Of a DNA stretch of 64,000 nucleotides, positions 44,842-52,276 are shown piece by piece. Location of the stretch: assembly GCA_029287455.1 (NCBI GenBank), contig JARFRB010000099.1, forward strand, positions 1-64,000. The letters run 5' to 3'. A program made the translations under genes and the position numbers. The stretch is from Pelagibius litoralis (GTDB taxonomy: Bacteria; Pseudomonadota; Alphaproteobacteria; Kiloniellales; DSM-21159). Below the pieces are notes generated by a model, which saw nothing but the letters and a program-made list of their open reading frames with translations, was not told the origin of the DNA and ran no database searches. Numbering within the stretch: position 1 is the first letter of the stretch; the number at the start of each line of letters is the position of its first letter.

Positions 44842-46572
44842 ATGCGATGCGGGAGTCGGCCTTTGTCCTATCGCTTCGGGGATTTTCTCTTTGATCCGGC
44901 CGATGGCCTGACGAAGCAAGGGGAGCCGGTGGATATGGAGCCAAGGGCCTCCGATCTGCTGGCTTATCTGCTTGAGAATCCCGGGCGGCTGGTTTCACGG
45001 GACGAGCTTTGCGACAAGATCTGGGACGGCAAGGTGGTCTCGGACGCGGCGATCAGCACCCAGGTGCGCGCGGTGCGCAAAGCGCTTGGCGACGATCGCG
45101 CTCAGCAAAAGTACATCAAGACTCACCCGCGGCGGGGGGTCCGCTTCGTCGCCGAGGTCCATCGCTTGGATCCGGTGCTGCCGCAGGGTGAAACGCCGCC
45201 GGCGCAAGACGCCGCCGGCCAGATAAAGTCCAGCATCCCGCAGCCGCGATCGACATGGTGGGTGCCCTCCCGGCGCCTTTTCGCGTCCTTGTGCGTCTTG
45301 GCGCTGGCTTTCGCGGGCCTGGCGGCAATTGGGTTCAAGAGCTTTGGAGAGAATACGGAGAGCGGCGGCGCCCAGGACAGGGACCTGTCGATCGTCGTTA
45401 TGCCGTTCGACAACCTCTCGGGGGATGCGTCCAAGGGCTACATCGTGGATGCCTTCACGGAAGATCTGATTACAGATCTTTCCCGCATCCGGGAGGCCTT
45501 CGTCATATCGCGCAGCACATCCTTTACGTTCCGGGGAAAGGACGCCGATGCCGCCGCCGTCGCCGCCGAACTCGGTGTGCGCTATGTGCTCGAAGGAAGC
45601 GTCAGCATCAATGGTGAGAAGGCGCGGATCAACGCCCGTCTTGTGGACGGCGCGACCAGCAGTCACCTCTGGTCGGCGCGCTACGAACCCGACATCACGG
45701 ATGTTTTCGGCGTGCAAGGCAATGTGACTGGCCGAATTGCCTCCGTGCTGCGCGCCGAGCTGCGCAAGGCCGACACGCAGCGTCAGCATCCTCAGATCGC
45801 GAAGGATGCTTGGGATTACGCGCTTCGGGGCAATGTGCTGCTCTACAACCATCAGAGCGTCACGGACTATCAGGAGGCCCACACTCTTCTCAGTAAGGCC
45901 GTCTCGCTCGACCCGGGTATTTCCTCGGCTTGGGGTGGGCTGGCTTTTGTTCACTTTGCCGCCAGTTTTGCACCGATACCGGGGGTCACGCGGCCGGACT
46001 CGGCTGAGCTTTCTCTTGAAGCTGCGCTGAAGGCCACCGAGGCCGATCCGATGAACGCCGAGCCCTATTGGCTTGTAGGTGCTGGATACGCGCGGACCGG
46101 CCAGCCGGAGCTGGGCATGGCCGCCTGCGCCACCGCGATGGACCTGAATCCGAACATGGATTGCGGCCATGTCTGCGCGGGCCTTGTGCACATGGCTAGA
46201 GGGGAGCCGCGCAAGGCCGTGCCCTATTTCAAGTACGCCCTCGAACTGAACCCTAGGTTCCGGCCCTTCACGAAGGAGAAGTATCTCGGGCTCGCCTACA
46301 TTCAGAGCGGCCAGGACGAGCTTGCCATCGCGGCCTTGAACCGTGCGCTTGCCAAGGCGCGCAAGGACGGGTTCGCGAACCTGGCGCTTGTGTCGGCGCT
46401 GGCGCTGGATGGTCAGGAGGCGGCGGCGAAAGAGGCCCTCGATCGATACCTTGAGGAAACCGGCGCCAAGCCGCCGACCCTCGAGGCCCTGCGCCCTGGC
46501 TTGGCCTGGCTCGGCCCGGGCGTTGAGCGGATCCTATCGGGCTTGCAATCGGCCGGGATCGAGGAGCGCTAA
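44842..46572 (+). CDS. CadC-like membrane transcriptional regulator with TolB-like and TPR domains
   Basis: A 576-residue one-component regulator. Residues about 8-105 are an OmpR-type winged helix (FGDFLFDPADGLTKQGEPVD, LVSRDELCDKIWDG, STQVRAVRKALGDD, KTHPRRGVRFVAEV). A membrane helix follows (LFASLCVLALAFAGLAAIGF, about 150-170). The periplasmic part has a TolB-N-like domain (VVMPFDNLSGD, LGVRYVLEGSV, DGATSSHLWSARYE) and C-terminal TPR-like repeats (about 330-560; ALELNPRFRPFTKEKYLGLA). Such proteins bind DNA while anchored in the membrane and respond to periplasmic signals. Targets are unknown. Confidence 0.9.
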   Translation: MRCGSRPLSYRFGDFLFDPADGLTKQGEPVDMEPRASDLLAYLLENPGRLVSRDELCDKIWDGKVVSDAAISTQVRAVRKALGDDRAQQKYIKTHPRRGVRFVAEVHRLDPVLPQGETPPAQDAAGQIKSSIPQPRSTWWVPSRRLFASLCVLALAFAGLAAIGFKSFGENTESGGAQDRDLSIVVMPFDNLSGDASKGYIVDAFTEDLITDLSRIREAFVISRSTSFTFRGKDADAAAVAAELGVRYVLEGSVSINGEKARINARLVDGATSSHLWSARYEPDITDVFGVQGNVTGRIASVLRAELRKADTQRQHPQIAKDAWDYALRGNVLLYNHQSVTDYQEAHTLLSKAVSLDPGISSAWGGLAFVHFAASFAPIPGVTRPDSAELSLEAALKATEADPMNAEPYWLVGAGYARTGQPELGMAACATAMDLNPNMDCGHVCAGLVHMARGEPRKAVPYFKYALELNPRFRPFTKEKYLGLAYIQSGQDELAIAALNRALAKARKDGFANLALVSALALDGQEAAAKEALDRYLEETGAKPPTLEALRPGLAWLGPGVERILSGLQSAGIEER

Positions 46573-46584
46573 CCAGGCCGGCGG

Positions 46585-47280
46585 TCACTTCGCCCGGTTG
46601 CCGCGGCGGCTGAATTTCATGGACGGCGAGGTCAGGACATCGGAGTCGCCGCACCAGGCATATGCCAGCAGGACGGGCTCGCGGTCCGCCGTGGTGATGG
46701 TGTGGGTGTGCTTGGGAAGATTAAGGACCATAGATCCCGGCGCATAGACTCCGGCGTCGTTCTCGCTCCAATGGCCCGACAGGGACAGGTAGCTCTCCGT
46801 GATGCCTTGATGGCTATGCGCAGGGTAGGTGGTGCGGGGCGCGAAGAGCACCAGGCCAAGTGTCAGGTTCGCGCAAACGATCGGTCCTTTCGGCCCCATC
46901 ACGTCGGCGAAGGCATACTTGTCGGCAAGATAGCGGGGCATCCGCTCGTAACCATATTCCCAGGCGATCTCGCCTTTGACCTTATCGATGGACTTCACCA
47001 TCGATTCCATGGAGCCGTCCAATCCGTTATCGAGCGCGCGCTCCAGGTGCGCAGTCACCGGTTTTGCCGAGGGCTCGGGCGCCTGCATGACGGGGTTGTC
47101 GGTCAGCGCCTTGGCGATGCGGTCGCGCACTTGCTTCATGTGGGAGCGCACGGCCCGGCTGCCGCCAGCCGAGCCGCGGCGATAGGCGTAGTCGAATTCT
47201 CGAACCAGGTAGAGCCAGTTTGGCGCGCTCTGAAGCCGGGGTGGGTCTTGGGCGGTTTCGGATTGCGCGGTCGAGGTCAT
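46585..47280 (-). CDS. Cupin of the DMSP-lyase family (DddL/DddQ-like)
   Basis: About 231 residues from ATG 47280; the longer open frame upstream is not coding. An N-terminal helical part (NWLYLVREFDYAYRRGSAGG) precedes a cupin: motif 1 AHSHQGITESYLSLSG fits HxHx4Ex6G, and motif 2 around LNLPKHTHTIT supplies the last His ligand. Known relatives cleave dimethylsulfoniopropionate to dimethyl sulfide and acrylate using a bound metal. Family membership is by motif and length; many members have no proven activity. No acrylate-processing or BCCT transporter gene is adjacent. Confidence 0.65.
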   Translation of the reverse strand: MTSTAQSETAQDPPRLQSAPNWLYLVREFDYAYRRGSAGGSRAVRSHMKQVRDRIAKALTDNPVMQAPEPSAKPVTAHLERALDNGLDGSMESMVKSIDKVKGEIAWEYGYERMPRYLADKYAFADVMGPKGPIVCANLTLGLVLFAPRTTYPAHSHQGITESYLSLSGHWSENDAGVYAPGSMVLNLPKHTHTITTADREPVLLAYAWCGDSDVLTSPSMKFSRRGNRAK

Positions 47281-47593
47281 GTCCTGGCGTCCGGTTCGAG
47301 GTTCGCGTCGGCGATTAAGCCGCGCACTGAAGGCGCAAGGGACGTCGCCTCGTGGATCGCCTGCCCGCGCCGCTAAAACAGTAGCGCAACCCGCTGGCCC
47401 GGCAAGAGCCCCCACCGCTGATGCCGCGCGGAAGTTCTTCTCAGCCGCCCCCGTTTACAGCGGCGAGATCATCGGCGGCGTTCTGGCCGAGCGGGCGGAA
47501 GCTTTCTACAAGGTCTGGGAGAAACGGCGGCGAAGGTAGGGTGCTGCCCGGCCCCCCGAGCGAAAGTGAAGCAATTACAGGTGCCGCACCTCT
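47281..47593. other. Intergenic gap with a possible gene remnant
   Basis: A plus-strand frame ending at 47539 has a coding-like C-terminal part (AARKFFSAAPVYSGEIIGGV then LAERAEAFYKVWEKRRRR) with GC-rich third positions. Its only ATG (47279) collides with the divergent cupin start, and there is no ribosome-binding site. It may be a fragment of a lost gene. Otherwise I see nothing here. Confidence 0.25.
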
Positions 47594-48151
47594 TCACTCC
47601 TTCAAGGGACCGCCCGTTGCTCCCGCGCCGGGGAAGCCGGCTTGCATCCAGATGACCAGTTGCCAAATTTCCTTTTCCGTCAGGAGGTCGGCATAGGCCG
47701 GCATGGGGCGGCTGAAGGGTTCGGAGCCTTGGCTGATAATGTAAAAGTAATAGCCGTCCAGGTCCGGGTAGTGGCGCAGCATCTCTGGCAGGTTGGGGGG
47801 CGGGACCGCGAGGCCGGCGGCCATTTCGCCTCCGCCTTCGGCCTTGGGGCCATGGCAGAGGACGCAGTTCTCGGCGTAGAGGCGCTGGCCGGCGCGCACG
47901 TGCGCCTCGCTAGGCGTAAGCGGGTTGGCGAGACCTAGGAAGCGCGCGGGCACTTCACCGGCCTGGTAGGCCTCGAAGCTGGGGGAGGGCTCCCCGCCGG
48001 GACCGTGGGCGGCGCCGCTGCCAGTAAGCGCCGACAGGCAAAGGGGTAGCGCGAGCGCCAGCAGCCCCGCCGTCCAGATCCTTCTCCTAGCAGGGGTCCG
48101 TCTCCCCGAGATCTCGTGCACGCTTCGCAAATCTGCCGTCCTCCATTCCAT
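47594..48151 (-). CDS. Exported c-type cytochrome
   Basis: A 185-residue monohaem cytochrome c. A long basic n-region is followed by the hydrophobic WTAGLLALALPLCLSALTGS, an uncleaved anchor or signal peptide. The haem site is CVLCH in LYAENCVLCHGPKAEGGG, with the axial Met likely in SRPMPAYADLLTEKEIWQLV. Class I cytochrome with the typical FixP/cbb3-like spacing; electron partners are not adjacent. Periplasmic. Confidence 0.88.
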   Translation of the reverse strand: MEWRTADLRSVHEISGRRTPARRRIWTAGLLALALPLCLSALTGSGAAHGPGGEPSPSFEAYQAGEVPARFLGLANPLTPSEAHVRAGQRLYAENCVLCHGPKAEGGGEMAAGLAVPPPNLPEMLRHYPDLDGYYFYIISQGSEPFSRPMPAYADLLTEKEIWQLVIWMQAGFPGAGATGGPLKE

Positions 48152-48236
48152 TGCCCATAGTATTCAGCTTGCGTGGCATGGAAGGTCAAGGGGTGCAGAG
48201 TGTCATTCCCCTTTTGTAAAGGCTGCCGTTCGTCAT

Positions 48237-48341
48237 CGTCATTGCGAGCCGAAGGCGTGGCAATCCAGAGGTGTTTGGTTTGGGTTTGGCCGGCCGCTTA
48301 CCAGAAACTCCTGGATTGTTTCGCTCACGCTCGCAATGACG
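48237..48341. repeat. Imperfect palindromic repeat of the TTGCGAGC...GCAATCCAG type
   Basis: Left arm CGTCATTGCGAGC...GGCAATCCAG (48237-48268) is complementary to right arm CTGGATTGTTTCGC...GCTCGCAATGACG (48311-48341), with about 42 bases between. The motif is a widespread dispersed palindrome in proteobacterial genomes (REP/MITE-like). Only one copy lies in this window. As RNA it would form a long hairpin. Confidence 0.85.
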
Positions 48342-48470
48342 GACGGAGTTGAGCCACACCTTCGACGCGCAATAATGAAGCGGCCCTCGCGGCTTCTCGC
48401 GCGGTGGCCATTGACGCCGCCTGGACGGCTCAATAAGACAGAAGCGGGCCCAATGGCGGGCTCGGATGCC

Positions 48471-48546
48471 AGCGGCGTTCCGGCGAGGAACTGAAAGCGA
48501 ACGCGGTGCGGTCGACCCAAACCGGGGGCCAAGTCCGCGGGCTGCG
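48471..48546 (+). ncRNA. Possible degenerate or partial cobalamin riboswitch
   Basis: From 48499, GAACGCGGTGCGGTCGACCC aligns with GAACACGGTGAGGCCGACCC of the intact B12 riboswitch, and both continue to (A/C)AGTCCGnGG(n)CTGC-like sequence. The second half fails: there is no CCCGCAACTGT core and no B12 box before cbiX. It may be a decayed aptamer or coincidence in GC-rich DNA. Confidence 0.3.
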
Positions 48547-48634
48547 GCGGGCGGCGGTCGATGCCGCTCCTTCTCCTTCGTCCGCGCCGAGCGAGCGGTG
48601 AGGCCGGGGCGGGCCGTTGGAGAAGAGGGACGAA

Positions 48635-49687
48635 ATGTCGGAAAAGCTTGGAGTCATGGTGTGCGGGCACGGCAGCCGGGATGCCGAGGCCGTGGCGGAG
48701 TTCGCCCAGGTCGCCGAAGGTCTGCGGCCGCTTCTGCCGGATTATCCGGTTGAATACGGATACCTTGAATTCGCCAAACCGGTTATTCGCGACGGCTTGG
48801 ACAAGCTGCGTGCCCAGGGGGTGACGCGGGTCCTGGCGGTGCCGGGAATGCTCTTCGCGGCGGGGCACGCAAAGAACGACATCCCCTCGGTCCTCAATAC
48901 CTATGCGGCCAGCCATCCGGGCTTCAGGATCGACTACGGCAAGGAACTGGGTATCGATCCCAAGATGCTGGCGGCGGCCGGCGTGCGGGTCCGCGCGGCC
49001 CTGGAACAGGCCGAAGGCGAGGTGCCGATCCACGAGACGCTTCTGGTGGTGGTGGGGCGCGGCGCATCGGATCCGGATGCTAACTCCAACATCACCAAGG
49101 TCATGCGCTTGCTGTGGGAAGGCTTCGGGTTCGGATGGGGCGAGACGGCCTATTCCGGCGTCACCTTCCCCTTGGTGGAGCCCGCGCTGGAGCATGCCGC
49201 CCGGCTGGGCTTCCGGCGGATCGTGGTGTTTCCCTACTTTCTGTTCACCGGCATTCTGATTAAACGGATCTACGACGCCACGGACGCAGTCGCGGCCCGG
49301 CACCCGGAGATCCAGTTCGTCAAGGCGCCTTATCTCAACGACCATCCCAAAGTCATTGAGACCTTCCGCGAGCGGGTCGAGCAGATCCTGACCGGAGACA
49401 CCAATATGAACTGCGGGATGTGCAAGTACCGCGCCCAGGTCTTGGGCTTCGAGGCGGAGGTGGGCCTGCCTCAGGAAAGCCATCACCATCATGTGGAGGG
49501 TATCGGGACCAGCGCCGACTGCGCCTTTTGCGATGGCGTATGCAACGGCAAGTGCCGCGAGCCTTCAAATGCACATGGCCACGATCATGGGCATGGGCAT
49601 GGGCACGGGCACGGCCATCATCATCACTCTTACCCCCACGCGGATCATCCTTTGGGGCCGGTCACCTTGCGGCCTGGGAAAGGTTGA
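48635..49687 (+). CDS. cbiX: Sirohydrochlorin cobaltochelatase, long CbiX type
   Basis: Inserts Co2+ into sirohydrochlorin in the early-cobalt (anaerobic-type) route. ATG 48635 follows GAGGGA; 350 residues. Two CbiX-like halves: VMVCGHGSRDAEAV with catalytic His, PGMLFAAGHAKNDIP, and VVVGRGASDPDANSN, VVFPYFLFTGILIKRI. After the enzyme core comes MNCGMC, the MxCxxC Fe-S motif described for long CbiX proteins, then a further Cys group (CAFCDGVCNGKC) and a His-rich tail (HGHDHGHGHGHGHGHHHH). The tail probably binds cobalt or nickel. First gene of the second cobalamin operon. Confidence 0.92.
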   Translation: MSEKLGVMVCGHGSRDAEAVAEFAQVAEGLRPLLPDYPVEYGYLEFAKPVIRDGLDKLRAQGVTRVLAVPGMLFAAGHAKNDIPSVLNTYAASHPGFRIDYGKELGIDPKMLAAAGVRVRAALEQAEGEVPIHETLLVVVGRGASDPDANSNITKVMRLLWEGFGFGWGETAYSGVTFPLVEPALEHAARLGFRRIVVFPYFLFTGILIKRIYDATDAVAARHPEIQFVKAPYLNDHPKVIETFRERVEQILTGDTNMNCGMCKYRAQVLGFEAEVGLPQESHHHHVEGIGTSADCAFCDGVCNGKCREPSNAHGHDHGHGHGHGHGHHHHSYPHADHPLGPVTLRPGKG

Positions 49688-49719
49688 GTGCCGGGGTAGG
49701 GCCTTCGGGCGCAATCGCC

Positions 49720-50346
49720 ATGGATTATCTCAAGGATCCGGCCGCCATCTATCGCTCTTCCTTCGCGACGATCCGGGCGGAGGCCGATCTTTCGTCCCTC
49801 TCGCCCGAGGCTGAACCACTTGCGGTGCGCCTGATCCATGCCTGCGGGATGACGGATATCGCGGGCGATCTGCGTCTGCGGCCGGACGTGGTCTCCGCCG
49901 TGCGGAGCGCCTTGGGGGCGGGCAAGCCCGTGTTGACGGATTGCGAGATGGCGGGGGCGGCGGTGATTCGCCGCCATCTGCCGGCCGGCAATCCGGTCCT
50001 CTGCACCCTCAATGACCCGCGCACCCCCGAGATTGCCGCTCGCTTGAAGACCACTCGCTCAGCCGCCGCGATCGAACTCTGGGAACCCGTATTGGACGGC
50101 GCGGTCGTGCTGATCGGCAACGCGCCAACCGCGCTCTTCGCCTTGCTCGAAAGACTCGAGATGGCCGGGCCGCGTCCGGCTGCCATCCTCGCCTTCCCAG
50201 TCGGCTTCGTTGGCGCGGCGGAATCGAAAGCTCTCCTCGCCGAAGACCTCTTCGACATTCCCTTCGCGACCTTGTTGGGCAGGCGGGGCGGTAGCGCCAT
50301 GGCGGGTGCTGCGTTGAACGCCATCACGGCGGGGCCCGAGACATGA
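49720..50346 (+). CDS. cobH: Precorrin-8X methylmutase
   Basis: Moves a methyl group from C11 to C12, converting precorrin-8X to hydrogenobyrinic acid. ATG 49720 gives 208 residues; the upstream part of the frame overlaps cbiX. Landmarks: DPAAIYRSSFATIRAEADLS, catalytic His in RLIHACGMTDIAGDL, TDCEMAGAAVIRRHLP, and the product-pocket AILAFPVGFVGAAESKALL. Typical length. Its stop overlaps cobL (ATGA). Confidence 0.95.
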   Translation: MDYLKDPAAIYRSSFATIRAEADLSSLSPEAEPLAVRLIHACGMTDIAGDLRLRPDVVSAVRSALGAGKPVLTDCEMAGAAVIRRHLPAGNPVLCTLNDPRTPEIAARLKTTRSAAAIELWEPVLDGAVVLIGNAPTALFALLERLEMAGPRPAAILAFPVGFVGAAESKALLAEDLFDIPFATLLGRRGGSAMAGAALNAITAGPET

Positions 50347-51557
50347 CTGCATGGCTCGATGTTATTGGAATCGGTGAGGATGGTATCGAAGATTTGCCGG
50401 CATCCGCGCGCGCGGTGCTGGAAGCTGCCGAGGTCGTCGTGGCGCCGAAGCGGGTTCTTGCGGGCATTCAAGGGCTCACGGCCGAAACTCACGCCTGGTC
50501 TTCACCTTTGAGCGGCATGGTCGAGCGCATTCTTGGTTGGCGCGGGCGCCGCGTCGTTGTTCTGGCAACCGGCGACCCCATGCATTTTGGGATCGGCGCT
50601 ACGTTGACCAAGCACGTTGGAGTTGGCGAGATGCGGGTCATTCCCTCGCCATCGGCTTTCTCCTTGGCGGCTGCGCGGCTGGGCTGGCCCTTGCAGGATG
50701 TGGAGCGGGTCTCGCTGCATGGCCGGCCGGTTTCTTTGATCGCGCCCCTAATTCAGCCGGGTGCGCGGATCCTTGCACTGACGGGTGGGGCTCAGGACGT
50801 CCGGGATGTCGCGTCGCTACTGATCGCACGCGGCTATAGCCGCAGCCGCCTTACGGTCCTGGAGCACATGGGAGGCGCGCATGAGCGCGTCGTGGAAGCA
50901 GGTCCTTCCGAGTGCGCAGAGCGGGACTTCGCGGCTTTCCACACCATGGCGGTGGACTGCGTCGCCGACCTGGATGCGCCACTGCTGCCGCGCGTTCCCG
51001 GTCTGCCGGACGAGGCCTTTCGCCACGATGGGCAGATGACCAAGCGAGAGGTGCGGGCGGTGACCCTTGCGGCGCTGGGCCCGACCCCTGGCGCCCTGCT
51101 TTGGGACGTGGGGGCGGGCTGCGGATCGGTTGCCATCGAGTGGATGCGCGCCGCGCGGGGTGCCCAGGCCATTGCCTTCGAGCGCGACCCCCAGCGCCTT
51201 TCCATGATCGCGGAGAACGCCGCCACCCTCGGCACCCCCGATCTCGAGGTTGTGGCGGGGGAGGCGCCGGCTTCGCTTGACGGACAGCGGGGGCCGGGTG
51301 CGGTGTTCCTTGGCGGGGCGGTTTCCGACCCGGAGATATTCTCGGCCTGCTGGCGGGGGCTGCCGGTGGGTGGCCGCCTGGTGGCGAACTCCGTCACCCT
51401 GGAGGGGGAGGCCGCCGTGATCGAGCGTCACAAACGCTGGGGTGGCGATCTCGTGCGCATGGACGTTTCGCGAGTGACCGAAGTTGGACGCCTGCGGGGC
51501 CTTCGCCCAAGTATGTCCGTGCTGCAGTGGCGCGTCACCAAGGGCGAAGAGTCTTGA
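50343..51557 (+). CDS. cobL: Precorrin-6Y C5,15-methyltransferase (decarboxylating)
   Basis: A 404-residue CbiE-CbiT fusion that methylates C5 and C15 and decarboxylates the C12 acetate. The N-terminal CbiE half (about 1-200) is a tetrapyrrole methylase (DVIGIGEDGIEDLP, VLATGDPMHFGIGATL, IPSPSAFSLAAARLGWP). The C-terminal CbiT half (about 215-404) has a class I SAM site (LLWDVGAGCGSVAIEWMR, AIAFERDP). The fused form is the CobL arrangement of the aerobic pathway. The stop overlaps the next gene's TTG start. Confidence 0.94.
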   Translation: MTAWLDVIGIGEDGIEDLPASARAVLEAAEVVVAPKRVLAGIQGLTAETHAWSSPLSGMVERILGWRGRRVVVLATGDPMHFGIGATLTKHVGVGEMRVIPSPSAFSLAAARLGWPLQDVERVSLHGRPVSLIAPLIQPGARILALTGGAQDVRDVASLLIARGYSRSRLTVLEHMGGAHERVVEAGPSECAERDFAAFHTMAVDCVADLDAPLLPRVPGLPDEAFRHDGQMTKREVRAVTLAALGPTPGALLWDVGAGCGSVAIEWMRAARGAQAIAFERDPQRLSMIAENAATLGTPDLEVVAGEAPASLDGQRGPGAVFLGGAVSDPEIFSACWRGLPVGGRLVANSVTLEGEAAVIERHKRWGGDLVRMDVSRVTEVGRLRGLRPSMSVLQWRVTKGEES

Positions 51558-52276
51558 GCGTGAGCGGGACTTTTTATGGCATCGGCGTGGGCCCCGGCGA
51601 TCCGGAGCTTTTGACCCTAAAGGCACAGCGCCTGATCGCGACTTGTCCGGTGATCAGCTATCCCTGTAACGCCGAAGGGCACAGCCTGGCCCGGAGCATC
51701 GCCGCCGATGCCATTGCCGCCCGGACATTCCCCGAGGGCCGCCGGGAAATTCCGGTGCCCCTGCCGATGTCGAATGACCGCGCGCCGGCACGCGAGGCCT
51801 ACGACCGCGCCGCCGAGGCGATTTGCGCGGAGCTTGCCGAGGGCCATGGCGTGGGATTTCTCTGCGAAGGCGACCCCTTCTTTTATGGCAGCTTCATGTA
51901 TCTCTTCCAGCGGATCGCGGAACGGCACCCCACGCGGATCGTGCCGGGAATTACCTCCTTGACTGCCTGCGCCGCCGCCCTTGGCCGTCCGCTCGCGGCT
52001 CGTTCGGAAGTCCTGAAGGTGCTGCCCGCGACCCTCGATGCGGATCGGCTGGAGGGGGAACTAAAAGCCGTGGAGTCGGCCGCCATCATGAAGGTCGGCC
52101 GGCACTTCGATAAGGTCCGGGGCGTTTTGGGCAGGCTCGGCTTACTCGATCATGCCGCCTTGGTCGAGGCGGCGAGCCGGCCGGATGAGCAGGTTCGTCC
52201 TCTCGCCCAGGTGCCGGAAGGCGCGCGCCCCTATTTCTCCATGATTCTCGTCTATCGCGGGGCCGAGGGATGGTAA
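51554..52276 (+). CDS. cobI: Precorrin-2 C20-methyltransferase
   Basis: Methylates precorrin-2 at C20 with SAM to give precorrin-3A. TTG 51554 overlaps the cobL stop (TTGA), giving 240 residues starting LSVSGTFYGIGVGPGD; GTG at 51560 is an alternative. Class III methylase motifs: YGIGVGPGDPELLTLKAQRL, CEGDPFFYGSFMYLF and VPGITSLTACAAALGRPLA. It also closely resembles CbiL; the cobalt status of its substrate cannot be read from sequence. Overlaps the next gene by seven bases. Confidence 0.93.
   Translation: MSVSGTFYGIGVGPGDPELLTLKAQRLIATCPVISYPCNAEGHSLARSIAADAIAARTFPEGRREIPVPLPMSNDRAPAREAYDRAAEAICAELAEGHGVGFLCEGDPFFYGSFMYLFQRIAERHPTRIVPGITSLTACAAALGRPLAARSEVLKVLPATLDADRLEGELKAVESAAIMKVGRHFDKVRGVLGRLGLLDHAALVEAASRPDEQVRPLAQVPEGARPYFSMILVYRGAEGW

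Larger units (their letters stand above)
48152..48634. other. Regulatory gap before the cbiX operon
   Basis: 483 bases between divergent genes. It holds the 105-bp palindromic repeat (48237-48341) and, nearer cbiX, a segment resembling the 5' half of the B12 riboswitch at 38344. No convincing protein gene. Confidence 0.5.

Noticed and set aside
47279-47539. 86-residue plus-strand frame
   Set aside because: Its start collides with the divergent cupin start and no ribosome-binding site is present; kept only as a possible remnant.
49560-49640. Short GGGCAT/GGGCAC tandem pattern, possible CRISPR or minisatellite
   Set aside because: It encodes the His-Gly tail of CbiX; the repeat is explained by codons. 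No CRISPR array with regular spacers is seen in the window.
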